Shown here one piece after another: positions 45,934 through 58,575 of a stretch of DNA of 64,000 nucleotides. Position numbers and translations under genes: made by a program. The notes below the pieces were generated by a model. It saw only the letters and a program-made list of their open reading frames with translations. It was not told the DNA's origin and did not search any database. Numbering within the stretch: position 1 is the first letter of the stretch; every line of letters starts with the position of its first letter. Origin of the DNA: Labyrinthula sp. Ha (taxonomy: Eukaryota; Sar; Bigyra; Labyrinthulida; Labyrinthulaceae); contig JAALGZ010000002.1 of the NCBI GenBank assembly GCA_015227615.1, forward strand, positions 1,178,001 through 1,242,000, written 5' to 3'.

Positions 45934-48900
45934 CCTTGTCTAGGACGTAGCATATTCCCAATAAAAATATATTATCACTTAGAAAATTTTCATGCAAAAG
46001 TTTCTTAGCTAAAGTTATACTCTTAAATTAAATATTTTCTTGAACTTCTTTGATAATAGCATTTTTTTGTTCTCTTCGTAACACCACATTGTGCCCAGCT
46101 GATTTGGTCTGCAACAGTGCTCTCCTTGAGGTTTTTACTTTTTATCTGAAATACAGATTCTTTATTGGGTTAACACTTTTATATACTTACATCATTTTTT
46201 TTCGTTGTCTCTCTGCTGTGATATTATACGTTAAAACTTTGAAGTAAGCATATAACGTACCAGGTTAAATACCCGAATGAATAGAACAATGAAAACCAAC
46301 CAGATATATCCAATAAATGTATAAGAATATAGTAAACACTACTAAAAATAAGTTAATTAAACAAAATAGCGTATTATCTGGCTTGCTAGGTGGCTATTGC
46401 ATCGGTTTTTGAATCCAGTCTTGAAGAAAACCAAATATGTACTCATGTGGATAAGCTTATATGTTATTATTGTCTGTGACTTGCATCTCAGGTATTTTTC
46501 AGAAAAAATGTCGCTTTTCTTTACACATAAAAGTGAAAAAAATTAACAAAATATCTTACGGATTAGCGACTAAAAAAATAAATAATAGTTTTAGAATAAA
46601 ACAGTCTTGGTGACAAACACACAAGATTCTTGCAACTGTAGGCTATCCTCAACACTTAAAAGAAAGTCTTATTTGGAGCAAAAGTATAGCCTGTTAAATA
46701 TAAACATCCATAGAATAAAATTCTTAAGATTCTATTTTGGATGCTAAATTAACCCTAGAGCTTCTTAAAATGAACCCTGGTACTTAACTGTTACATTATA
46801 GAACAAAAAACTGAGTTGTTTTATAAACTTTAAAAAACAAAATGCATGAATTTTTATACAAAGCTTTCTACATTAATTTAAAATTTAAAAATAAAAAAAG
46901 ATAAAAAAGAAAATAAATTACATATTTAGAGTATACCATTTCAAAAAGTACCCGGATATGGATCATTCCGAGAAAGTGCTTTAATTAGAAGTGGTAGCTA
47001 TCCATCTTTAATTTCACTGGAGGTATTACTGATTATTGCATATTTATTTCAAATTGTTGTTTCCATCAAAATAACAGTAAAACAGATTTAGATCTCAATT
47101 CATTGAATATAAAAAGAATGGTGTGCAGGTTATGACCTTCAAAGATGCGTTTGCTGATGTATTACATAAAAAGACTTTCTATGGAGTTCAGTCTCTAATA
47201 AAATTAGAAAAAACACTGATTATAAGTTTGGTGAAAGCTATCTTACTTTTGAAAGAACTATGTCCAATTTCTATACAACTCTGAGAAATTTGTACATCAA
47301 AACACTGTTTCAGTTACTGGGAAAAAGGAAAATTCTTCTTATATGGAAGTAATCATGTTTGAAAATAAAAACTATAGACGTTCTTTCATTTGAAGTTAGT
47401 TTCATCCTGAATATATGTTTACATTTGCCATGTATCTAACTTTCTATCAATTAAGACTCTAGGAGTGAAAACTACGAAGAATAAAGTTGTAATTTAAGAG
47501 TACAAGAATAATGCATACGTGTATATTAGTTACGGAATAAAATATTTATTAAAAAAACTGCCATAAAACTATATATATTCTCTGGTCTCAAAGTAAATTT
47601 GTCTTGCTGATAATTTTTTCACAACTCTTGGGCATCAAAGAAACTAGCTTCGTGAACGACATTAGAAAATCTTTAACCCATAATTCATGTAGAGCAGTTT
47701 CATGACTTAAACCCAATAACGCAACAGGTTAGCAAGAGTCCAATGAACCAAATTTTATAAAAGGCATTTTTAGTTGATCAACAGATTTAAGATATTTCTC
47801 GTCGCTGATACATTAGTATCCAAGCTACCACAAGAGCTACATCCAAATTGATTTTTAGTTACATATATATAGGCATCAGACAGTAATGTATTTACAGATT
47901 CTTCAAAAAAATGAACCGATACGAAATGTTAAATTTTAATAATTACTAAAAACGTGGTCGATGCTAAATTAAAATTCTTATCACTAGATCTAGGATTTGA
48001 TCTCTTAACAACAAATCCCAGATTAAAAAAATGTGTTGTTTTTTTTCTGGTTTTCTGTTTCTTCAGATCTCTCTCTAAGAAAAAAAATGGTACAATGTAA
48101 AATAATATTAACTCGCTCTAAATAAAAAAGATGAAAATAACTTGCAATGGGCTTAAAGTATAATCTTTACTTAGTTCCTCATATATAGCACAAGGTTAGC
48201 GTAACAAGCGGAATAGCCAAAAGCTAAGCTAATACAACAGTGCTGGGGTTTATTATATAATGTGTAAGACAACACATTTGCCTTTTTTAGGACAAAGAGT
48301 ATAAATACCGCTTAACCCTGATACAAATATATCTAGTTTGTGGTATGTTATTCATTGAAAACAACGGTTCATTACTAGTACAAATGACTTTTGGTTTTTT
48401 TATAATCAAAAAGTTCAAGGTAGTAAAATAGAAAAAAAATAAAAAAGCAAAATGTGAATGCTGAAAATACGGGCACTAGATCTATTCCTTTGTTATTCAT
48501 TAATATTGAAGAGCAAGGCAAAAACCCTGAAGAAAGTGATCATCTTCAGGAAGCTAGAAAAAAGCGAGTCAAGAATAACAACGTTGCCTGAAAATAAAAT
48601 CTATTCTGAAAAATTTGTCGAGTTAATAAAGATACTGTAATACTTTCTTGTGTAACTTCATATTATTAAGACTTACTGAGTTACTTGCTCAGAAAGAATA
48701 GGGGTTCGCTTGAGTTTTCTGTGATTTTTCTGTTTGCATTTTGATATGCAACATGGAATATGAGAGTTTTTCAATAAGTATTCTTAAATTTAAAAAAAAT
48801 GTAATGTTTTGAGCACTGCAATCAGCTCCAGAAAAGTTGACTTGACCTGTGATTACGATATCTTAATATAATCTGAAACACAAAAATAATAATATGGATA

Positions 48901-51900
48901 CTATAAGCGTTGCAAAATTAAGACCAAATCTGCCCAAGAACCAAAGTATCTTTTACTGTGGCTTCAATATCTTGATATTAACAAGAACATTTTATTTACT
49001 TTAAAAATAATGTTAGTGATAGAGTATTTTTGCCTAGACCACAGAAGAAAATTTATATTGACTCTGCAAATGCTACAATAAGTGCTCAAGATAAGAAATA
49101 TTAAGAAAAAACTAAACCAGATCAAATAAAAGAAACTGTGTTGAAAAAATATATGCCTTGGTCGCGCTTACCAATAAACTATATTATCACAAGTTTGTAT
49201 TTGAAGAATAGTAGTAGAATGACCACCTTTTGAATGTTTAATTATAGTTATTAAGGTATTTCATCATTTATACACACCCAGAAAGGTAAGGTTGAAGGGT
49301 GGTAAAAATTAAAAGTTGTTGGATCTAAAAATATTAAAAAGTGTGTCCAAGCAATGATTAAATTGAAGTAAAAGTATATCAAGCTTTACTCCGCAAATAA
49401 TTATACACGTGATACAGTGAATTATGAAGTAAGGAAATACCCTTATGAATTGAACAGAAACCAAGACTAAATCATATTTGGTCAGAGTTAAATAAATCAA
49501 GAGACCAACAGCTACTGTGAATTTATTATTACGGTCTTTGTTAATAAACTTTGCACAGCCAAATAGCTAAGATAAAGCATAAGCTTGGAGTGAAAAGGTT
49601 TTACTCTAAAGCTCGTCACATGTATATATATATAGTACTACTTCAGTGTAAACATTTCCTAATAAGAATCCAGGTTTTATTTACACAAATGAGAACAAAA
49701 TCATAAATAATATATTATAAAATTTATATTATAAAGTCTAGCCCTAAATATAGTTATTGATCTAATACTATTGACCTCAAAAAAATAAGGTCCAAAAGTT
49801 ACGCAAAATGCATGAGGCAAATGAATTAAAGAAAGAAAGAAGAAACAAATGCGGTATCATTGTTATATTAATTACTGCTCCAGTGTTATTCTAAGCACTA
49901 AACAGTTGGAAAATGTAAATAATGTAACAACATGAGTTAGATAATATGAAGTCAGATTTATATATGCTCTCTCTACCTTGATATCACAGCCTTAGTTTTC
50001 AAATAATGACATTTGAGGAACAACAAATCTGTTTTCTTCTTATCCAATAAAGTAAATATAATTTCAGCAATACCCATAGAGCAATTTTACTAAACAGACA
50101 GATATATTTTTTAACTTTTCAAATCATTCAAAATAAATATACCCATATTATAGAAACTTTTAAGCGAACTTATAAATATCTCTTAGTAATTTTGGTGCAG
50201 GCTAATGTTTTTTTCATTGATATTGTGCAGGTAATTAGCAAGATGTTTTCAGATAGCTCTACCAATGACAAAAATATCCTTAAGCTACAATAATTAGCTC
50301 TACCAAGGCATATGTCTTCCTCTGAAGATGATTCAAAATATCTATGTCAGTTTTTATTGACAAATTATTTAGAACAAATGATATGTTATCGTTTGTAAGA
50401 GAGAACTATTAAATACTTGATGGGCCAAACTAGTATAGCTGTAACCGATATGGAATCCATTAAATTATTCAAGGAAACTTTGTTTTCATTTAAGTTGTAC
50501 CTATTTATTTTTTGGTCTAAAACAACATGAATTGATTTTGCTTTCAACTTATTTCAGGTTTTATTCAACTGCCCATGTATACCCTGCCTTAAAAATTACA
50601 CTTTTCTATGGTAGAATCAGATCGAAAAGAATATATTCACAAGAAATATACCAGGGTTCCATATTCGTTTTGTTTAAGAATCTAGACTATATTGAGGGAA
50701 GTGTAATCAGATTGTGAGTGATTCTATAGAAGTATCAAAGATCTTAGCAAGTTCATATACACGGGAACTGTATCGCCAGGTAGGAAAATAATTCATTATA
50801 TATTGCAGAAAGTAAACAAAGTCCACAAAGTAATAGCCAAAATCAATACCCAGATCCATTGAACACTAATGAATAGAGTTGAAAAACTGAAAACCGATCC
50901 AAAGCTAAGAATTCCTAATACCTGGTTCCATATTACCATTCTTTAGATTTAGGGCATGTACCCAACATTAGGGAGTAATACGGCCATTGGTTGGATCTGT
51001 TAAGTTAGCTCTAAAGGTAACAGAGCAGTAGTGAAACTTAGTACAACTACGCAGAGTAACAGAAAGTTAACAATAAATCCATTAATAGTTTTCTAAAGAA
51101 ATAAGATAAATACGGATTGAAAAAGAATAGGAAATTAACTACTACTACATCTTAGAATGAAGATGACAAAAATGCTTTTGCAAGACAACGCTCACATATG
51201 TGTTACGATCTGTGTCAAATGCCAAATATTGCCACATAGAAGACAACACATAATTCCAGTACCAATTTTTCTTTAATGCCATTAAATATCCCACAGACTC
51301 TTAAAAAACTATAGATGAACCTTTCATGAAGGTAGCGATGCAAAAAAACACAAGAATAAACCCTTCATGGTTATAGAATCCGCAGAACCTCATCAACAAG
51401 TTACATAATCTTTGGATAATCCAGCATTAGCTGATTTTTGCTTATTTGGCATAAGGATACGTGAGGTTTAGCTTTAAAATAGTAAAAGTTATGTAATAAT
51501 ATCTTTCCTCCAGTTTTTTTTTTTGGTTGCTCTCTATTTAATTACGAGAAAGCTTTTGTGACTTTTTGTTAATTACTCCGCATAAGAGTTACATTTCCAA
51601 TTTCGTTAAACCGTTTCCTTTTTCTTAGAAATTTACATATTATTAACCTCTTGAGCAAGTTTTGATCGAAATTTATACCCCTAGAGTAACTCAGCTAGCA
51701 CCATGCTCTTATTATATGCCCAGGGTTATCATTAGGTAGAGCAACAATTGGATCTTAAGCACATCTCCACCTCTGAACATCTATTTTATATAGTGCATGT
51801 ATGCTAAGGTATAGTTATAACTACTCTTAATATTGCCCTATGTTGTTTAAGCTTATTATTTAGTTTCATTTCATTCCTCTCAAACTTGAATATTTTCTCA

Positions 51901-52515
51901 AGAAGAAGAGGCCGCAATAATCTCAATGTTTTGAGATTCTCTTTATTTTTCTTATACTCTATATCAAAATAATTGTAACTTATTAAGTTTTTAAATTTAT
52001 TGTATGGTTTTTGCAATTACTTTTCTTGTAGCTCCTAGGAAATTGAAGACATTATGAAACAGTTTTTTCATCAGAAGCTAAGACAGTTTTTTGGAGACAC
52101 ACTCTGAGATTTTGTCCTCGTAATTGACTATTTAATAAAAATTAATCCAGGCTTTATTTCATGTTTCTTCCATAACAATGTCATTCATATCATATATACT
52201 CATATCTCTGGATAGATGTATTGATATCTAGGGCTAATGTATAAGATTATCGAGAGAATTCAACAGATTCTAGTGAAAATTTCCGCAAGATTTAATCTAA
52301 ATAACAATTCTATCAGGTATGTTAACTGCAAATAAAGTTGAGGCTTCTAAACTTGAAATTATTCTCTAGTAGCTTCTCTAGGGTTAACTTATCAAAACTT
52401 ACCAAAATTTGTATCCATTATTTGCTAGAGAATGATTTTTAATTCCGATCTTTAAATGAAATAAGACGATTTATTTTGGGCAATTACGCAATATACAAGA
52501 ATCTAAACAAAAAGA
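45934..52515. other. Large AT-rich gap without a supported gene
   Basis: About 6.6 kb. A 67-codon open patch at 47081-47284 (+), with an internal ATG, reads like protein (YKKNGVQVMTFKDAFADVLH) but stands alone. The other frames of 60-70 codons (46050, 48458, 49309, 50532, 51804) look random in composition. The last 50 bp carry the TMEM135 promoter motif. Confidence 0.4.
52472..52481 (+). promoter_or_regulatory. TATTTTGGGC element, TMEM135 gene
   Basis: TATTTTGGGCAATTAC ends near 52487. The decamer lies 34 nt before the TMEM135 ATG, nearly the same distance and the same orientation as at the MULE transposase. Confidence 0.35.
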
Positions 52516-53910
52516 ATGGAAATAGTAGAAGCTGAGAATTTTGCCAACAGTATCGAAACATCATTAGACAGAGTCAATTCAGCAGTTTTTGACGAAGAAA
52601 ATAAAGAACTCCTCAATGAAAGTGAAAAACAAAGAAAATCAGAAGCTTTTAAGCAAAGATGGGTCGCCGCTGGCCTTGCCTTGAACAAGGATGGAGAAGT
52701 TGTTAATTCCCTAAAAGAGCTCAGAAAAAAGTTCTCTTCCGAAATGGTTACAGGTGCAGGACGTGGGTTTACCATTGGCTTTGGTCTTCGAGCTTCTCTC
52801 AACGCCGTTTTCTTTGTACTGAGACTGAAACGAAAACTTGATCTTTTGAATCCGACCTTGCTTCCAAAGCATCTCGCACAGATTTTGACGAAAGACGTGT
52901 TCAAGTTGAGTACATTTCTTGCTCTGTACATTTCTTCATTTCGTGCTTTAAACGTCCTGTTTTCTTTCTTGAGAAAAACTGATGATCAAGCAAATGCAGC
53001 CTTGAGTTCGTTCTTGGCTTCTATTTCATTTCTAATCATCAGACCAACTGTGGGATCAAGCAGAGATTTATCACTTTATCTTTTTTCAAGAAGTTTAGCT
53101 ATTTTCACACGGCAATTAGCAAGAAATAAACTTATTCCAACTCTTTCTCTGTTCCCTTATTTAATGTTTGGGGTCTCAAACATACCAATCATGTATGGAT
53201 TTTTATACCTACCCGACATCTTGCAGAAGTCATACTATAAGTGGATCCTCTTGATGGGTGCAGTGACTGACACACAACTGAACGATTCACTCCGTGCTCA
53301 CAGAGACTTTATCAACAATCCTGGATTTGAACGATGTGCAATTCATGATGGTCCTTGTTCAATCTACTGCAGCACTGATTTTTTTCTTGGAATTCCTCGT
53401 GCTGGAAAAATTTATGCTCCTATTCATTTGCTTCCGCTTGTTTTCCGCTTGCTGCGGGTTTTGTATTTAGGTAAAGGAACCGACAAGATGCCCCAAATGG
53501 TGCAGAGAACTATGCTGAGTTTTCTTGGATCGAGTATATTCCTCACAAGTTACCAGTCAATAGTGAAAGGAGTTGGATGCTACTTCAGAAACAAGTACAA
53601 AGCAGATTTAGATTTTACTGGCATAGCTGCTGGGTTTCTGACATGCTTGGGATGTATTTTTGAGAGTAGATCTAGAGTGATTGAGCTCATGCTATACTGT
53701 TTTCCTCGTGGTTTGGAAGCAGCGTACAAGTACCTAGTCATGTACAGCAGATTAAAAACATCTAAAGGAGTAAAACTCTTGACTTCAATACCTGCACATG
53801 TTGGGGATTGGGCTTTATTCTCTATCGGGATGGCTATTCTAACTAGTGGTCAAAGGCAGGATTTTAAGTCTGCATATTATAAAGCCCTGAAATTTCTTAT
53901 TGGAAAATAA
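52516..53910 (+). CDS. TMEM135 family membrane protein
   Basis: 464 residues, close to human TMEM135 (458), uninterrupted by introns. Known members sit on peroxisomes, lipid droplets and mitochondria and affect mitochondrial dynamics and lipid transport. Several hydrophobic segments are visible (about 86-100, 132-150, 160-176, 208-232, 300-320). The conserved Cys-rich centre is present as FERCAIHDGPCSIYC, with C274, H277, C281 and C285. The C-terminal Tim17-like part follows with FTGIAAGFLTCLGCIF and ELMLYCFPRGLEAAYKY. The N-terminal 75 residues are charged and not conserved as far as I know. The IQ-motif gene begins only 17 nt after its stop on the same strand. Confidence 0.9.
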   Translation: MEIVEAENFANSIETSLDRVNSAVFDEENKELLNESEKQRKSEAFKQRWVAAGLALNKDGEVVNSLKELRKKFSSEMVTGAGRGFTIGFGLRASLNAVFFVLRLKRKLDLLNPTLLPKHLAQILTKDVFKLSTFLALYISSFRALNVLFSFLRKTDDQANAALSSFLASISFLIIRPTVGSSRDLSLYLFSRSLAIFTRQLARNKLIPTLSLFPYLMFGVSNIPIMYGFLYLPDILQKSYYKWILLMGAVTDTQLNDSLRAHRDFINNPGFERCAIHDGPCSIYCSTDFFLGIPRAGKIYAPIHLLPLVFRLLRVLYLGKGTDKMPQMVQRTMLSFLGSSIFLTSYQSIVKGVGCYFRNKYKADLDFTGIAAGFLTCLGCIFESRSRVIELMLYCFPRGLEAAYKYLVMYSRLKTSKGVKLLTSIPAHVGDWALFSIGMAILTSGQRQDFKSAYYKALKFLIGK

Positions 53911-53914
53911 GTTA

Positions 53915-53922
53915 TAGCCGTT
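53915..53922 (+). promoter_or_regulatory. TAGCCGTT element, IQ-motif gene
   Basis: TAGCCGTT lies inside the 17-nt gap between the TMEM135 stop and the IQ gene, 5 nt before the ATG. At that position it would overlap the transcription start or a trans-splice site rather than a distal enhancer. Confidence 0.4.
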
Positions 53923-53927
53923 TAAAA

Positions 53928-55723
53928 ATGAAGATGAAGAAGAAAAAAAGGCGGAATTTGCCAAAGTTGAGAAATAGTCAGAGTTTGTTCAGTGAGTATG
54001 TTTTGTCCAAAGATGCGGAGACTGCTAAATATTTGAAGTGCATTATAGGTTTCTGAACAAGTTTAGGCATGATAGAGTATCATTTCCAACTTTGTCGTCT
54101 ACGGTTTCTTTAGAGAGTTTATGGATCTCTGGCTTATTTGACGAGGATGAGAAAAATGCGAGAAGTGTTACAATGGGAAGATTAACTCACAAAAAAGATT
54201 TGCCCCTTGGAACTGTGTTACCGTCTGCAGCAAGGAAGATCAATGAGATCTTCAGGACTAAAGAGAATACTAAAGTTAAACAAGAATTTATTTTGAATAT
54301 AAACTCAAGACGTGATTTTATCCCACCAACTTCTAATTCTCACAAAAGGCGATTAAAACCCTTGAAAAACAGTTATTCAATGTATTATAAGGAAAATCGT
54401 CAAATAAACAAAGCTGTGAAATCCAAGTTTGATGATCTTGATCACCACACTAGTTTTCAGCAAACTGTTGTAAGGAACTTAGTTTTAGGAACAAGAACAG
54501 AAAAGAAAGCAGCTTTCACTATTCAAAGGTTCTTTAAGATTAGTGTTCGAGCAAAGTTGATGACTAGAAAATTAGTAAATCTTTCACGTGCTGCAACGGT
54601 GATGCAAAAATACATAAGAAGGTTTATTTACAAGACAGCTGCAGAGAGGTTTAGAATTCTAAAAATAAGAAAAGTGATTCTTCTACAAAGCGTGGTTCGA
54701 AGTTTTTTTTCTAGGAGACGAACTATTGGCTTGGTATATATAGAAACAAAACGGGCTATAAGAATTCAAAAGTGTATTAGGGGCTACTTCGGAAGGCTTA
54801 GAGCACGCTTCTTTCTTTTACATCGATCTGCAACAACGATCCAACGAGTCTTTCGAGGAAGAAAAGGTCGTGATGAGTATGATTGGTTGATCCTTAATGC
54901 AAAAGTTGTTCTAATTCAAAAAAATGTTAGAAGGTTCCTTGTGCGGGTTGTATGGGATGAACTAATTTTTCTCTTGAACACAATGGCCAACAAAATCCAG
55001 AGAATTTTTAGGGGTTTTATGGCAAAGATTTATATAGCGGAGTTATTGTTTGCAAGAGAGGTTAAAACAGATAAGGAGCAGCTGGTTTTATTAGAATATG
55101 AGACCAGCTTTCTTCAGAAAAAAATTAAAAGATTAAAAACTATAGCAGACTTCTATGACACGAAACAGTTGAAAAAATCTGTGGAAAACTTACATCAGAA
55201 TATTCTGGAGAAAGAGAGAAGTTTGATCAATCTGCACAAGGAGCTGGTTCAAATTCTCCCTCGAGATGTAGAAAGGGGATGGTGGCATGAACTGCAACAA
55301 AGTATAAAAGAGCATAGAGCATCATTGACAGCATTAAAATTTTCTTATCTGTTCTTTGAGAAAAGACAGCTGCTTGAGAGTGAGGCAAAAAACAACGAGT
55401 ACTTGGAAGAACTATCTAACCTAGAAGCAAAGCTGCAAAGATTAGATGAAGAAAAGGACCAGATAGTTTTATCCTTGCGAGAGAAAGTGTTTCTTCGAGA
55501 TAGACAAATGATGCAAAATAGGAGAAGAAAAGATGCCGGAGCCGAAAAGCGGCGGTGGAGATTAAAAACTAAGCTTGGACACGTTGATGCTTTACCGAGA
55601 GCTTTTGCCGATAGCGAGTGGGACGAGTTAACAAGAAGAGCCAAACGAGTTATGGATCTTCGAGAAACGTTGCTCTTTACTACCTTTGCAAAAAATTTTC
55701 TGGAGAGAAGGCCTAGATTATAA
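53928..55723 (+). CDS. Protein with seven IQ motifs and a coiled-coil tail
   Basis: Exon 1 (53928-54037) starts MKMKKKKRRN. The best join uses a 29-nt GT-AG intron (54038-54066) into exon 2, giving 588 residues; longer alternatives (donors near 53996 and 54005) also keep the frame. Seven IQ motifs, calmodulin or light-chain binding, lie at about 185-357: for example FTIQRFFKISVRAK, AIRIQKCIRGYFGR, ATTIQRVFRGRKGR and ANKIQRIFRGFMAK. A coiled coil follows (about 365-540). No motor domain is present, so it is not a myosin. It is probably a calmodulin-binding scaffold of the cytoskeleton, spindle or cilium; the family is not resolved. Confidence 0.82.
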
Positions 55724-56000
55724 TATTTTTTGTTTCACTTTTCCTCTGCTTCGTCCCATATTTAGGAGAAAAGACACACTTCCTATTCACCAATATCATT
55801 CTTTGAAAGTCATGGTGAAGTTATTCAACCACTTTCTAAAAGTCACTAACAAATAAATTTGTTTCGCTAATAGAACTCAGTTAAAACAGTAGTAGTATAT
55901 TCCAAAAGGAATTCAAGATGTTCCCTTGAATGACTTAAATATTCATGAAGTATAGACGAATGGTATCAGTGGCTGATACAGCCTCTAGGTTCAACCATAG

Positions 56001-58575
56001 TTATTGAAGGTTGCAATACACTGGTTCTGGTTCGGCTGCTCCAACGTTGTCCTCTTTTTCTACTCTGGACAAGCTGGAGCTCGGTTGTTCAGCAGTGTCG
56101 GTATCTCTTGGCTTTCGACGTCGTAATGAAGTTACTTCTGAACCGACCTCTGTTAACGTTGTCTCACTGCTTTTTTTCTTCGTACTGATTCGCTTTATAG
56201 CGCTGCTAGAGTTTGGGTCCGCTTCAATTTCTTCATCCTCGATTGCAATTTCTTCTACTGCCTCGAATTCAACGCTGAGTCTACGGACAGTATCCTCCTT
56301 CTTCGGCAATTCAAAACCTTCGGCTTCATCAGTGGAGTTTGTGAGCGCAGGAAAATACTTCGCACGCAATCGATAATACCCTGCAACGCCACCTTTAAAT
56401 ATTCTGCGAGAACCTCGGAAATAAGGTAGTTGAAGCCATAAAATTAAAAGCATCTTTGCTTGAGCCCACAGAGGGAACCAGTATAAACCTTGGTCTAGAA
56501 TCCCGTATGCAAACATAAGCACAGTGTAAACAACCCAGTATTCCAGCCACTTCGTAATCTCTAAAGCACCGCTTGCTACAGTGGGACCTTTTTGAATACC
56601 AGGGTCTGAAACCTTAACTCGGCCTTTGCGCATTTTTCGCGAACCTTTCCGGTATGACCTATTTTCCCTCTCTTTGAATTGAAGGCGTCTCGAAGCAGCT
56701 ATTGCTGCATTTTCTACACGAAGCACTGCTTTAGCTCCAGAATACATTGGTGAGCCTAGGCCCAACAGGCTGCTACCAATTGATATAACAAAAGCTGGCA
56801 TCATCAACATGGGTAGAGAAAATAGAAGAAGCATGCCACCAGTTTCCCCAATTTCTTCAATTTTTATTTTTAACTCTTCCTTCAGAGGTAACATTTTCAA
56901 GATCATTCTTCCACCTGATAGAAAAAGACCCCTGTTTTCCTCTATCGTATGCACACCATCATCAAGATTTCTAAATCTTTGATTGCCGAAATTAATAATC
57001 TTCAAGAACAAAGAAAAAGAGAGAGATGCTCCATCTGTAAGGGGTAAGTACAACCAAAATGAAACAAACATTCTTGCCACAGGCCAGTATGGAACAAAAT
57101 CAAGAATGTGTCCTGTTACAGGTAGTTGCTCCATTAATAGTGGCACTGATAAGATAGACCAATACTTTAACCATGAAAGCACAACCTGAAGTTCTTCAAA
57201 CTGTTCATAAGAGCTTTTATCATCAGTATCCAATAAGGCAGGATACTGCATTGGTCTAACCCCTCTTTGAGTCTTATATCGCTGCCTGCCGTCTGCCAGG
57301 TAGGTTCTGAAAATCATGCCGTCATCTTCATCATCCTCAAGCTCTGTGTCTTCTTCAGGACTAAATAGTCGCTTCACTTTACCCCATAAACTAACAGATT
57401 GAGTCGGTTGCTCAGAAGGTAGCGATGCCTCGTCAACTTGAGAATCACCCAAAGCCTCCGGAACAGGTAGAAAACTAGGACGCCGTTTACTTTTTTTCCT
57501 TGAATTTCGTACGGCTGCTTCTATACGGTCATTATAGGCTTGGTCATATTTAACCAAGGCTCTAGTGGATAATCCTACTGGAATTGCTATCACAAACAAC
57601 CAACCTCCAAAACCCCTACTGAACAACACAAGATCGGACTTAAACAGATATAATAATGCTATTGAACCAGTGACAAAAATTGCATGAGGTAACAAGTTTG
57701 CAAAGAATAAAGATAGTTTTGCCGTTCTGTACTCAACCTTTCTATATGTGTATGTAAAGAAATCAACAGGTTTGAAAGCAAGTAGAATGGCCTTTTCTAC
57801 CAATTGCCTCTCTTGAACTTCTCGATACATATAAAGAGATAAGATAACCAGCAAAACTGAACCAATGATGAGACTCTTTACCAAGACAGATGCGTTCTTG
57901 AACCATTCGATAGAAACAAGCATCGATGGTTGCAATGCGATAACACCTGCCTTAGACAAGGCATACGAAGTTTGCGTAGTTGGCCAGAGAATGGACCAAA
58001 TTAACTTTGACCAAAGCTGGGCTGCCTTCAGTGTAGTTGAAAAAGCTGTGTCTGCTGCTTCTAACATCATCCTCCAATCCGGGGATTCATCAAACTTGCT
58101 ACTTGCTAACTCTTCAGGGGAAAAATCTCCCTTGCTTTGCCCAAGTAATTTAAGAACTCCACCTAAACCGGCAGTGAGAATAAAAAGGATGGCGAAAAGG
58201 TTAACAACCGACTGTACAACTGTCACCATGAAACTGGACTTAGTCCGCCGAACTGTGTCTGTTTGCCCTCCCGCGGTACCTCGAAACCTTGCAAGTCTCT
58301 TCCTTCGCTTCTTTTCCTGTCTTACTGAAAACTGCGAGAACGTTTCCAATTCTCTATAAGATAATCACAAAAACTTAAGCAAATACGAAAATTCCGACAA
58401 AGATTCTTCGTCTTCATCCGTCTGTGACATGTTTGCGTCTTTTTCAGCTAAGATTCTCTTCGCCTGCTCCTTTTCAACCTCTTCCTGTCGAATTAATTTA
58501 TCTACTTCTTGATCTGACAATTTTCTGGTTTTCGTTAACTAAATTATAAACGGAAAAGTTCAAAAGTACACTCAT
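56001..58575 (-). CDS. HVA22/REEP (TB2/DP1) family protein with duplicated domain
   Basis: REEP/HVA22 proteins insert hairpins into the ER membrane and shape tubules. Here the main exon (58353-56001) contains two such domains: SWLKYWSILSVPLLMEQLP with FVPYWPVARMFVSFWLYLP, and KWLEYWVVYTVLMFAYGILD with WFPLWAQAKMLLILWLQLP. Several further hydrophobic segments lie N-terminal of them. The acidic, Ser/Thr-rich C-terminus is probably disordered. The main frame has no ATG at its start. A 33-nt intron (58354-58386) joins it to exon 58387-58538, and a 31-nt intron (58539-58569) leads to a 6-nt first exon, ATG AGT. This gives 836 residues. A shorter start at the ATG at 58430 is possible. Typical family members have under 300 residues. 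Confidence 0.82.

Noticed and set aside
52503-52931. 142-codon frame on the minus strand
   Set aside because: It is the antisense shadow of the TMEM135 N-terminus, with serine-rich random composition.
53996-54048. 53-nt intron for the IQ gene (GTATGT donor)
   Set aside because: It keeps the frame, but the 29-nt alternative (54038-54066) fits the genome's intron size and TTTAG acceptor better. It is not excluded.
57865-58359. 164-codon frame on the plus strand
   Set aside because: It is antisense to the HVA22/REEP main exon, whose strand shows real domains.
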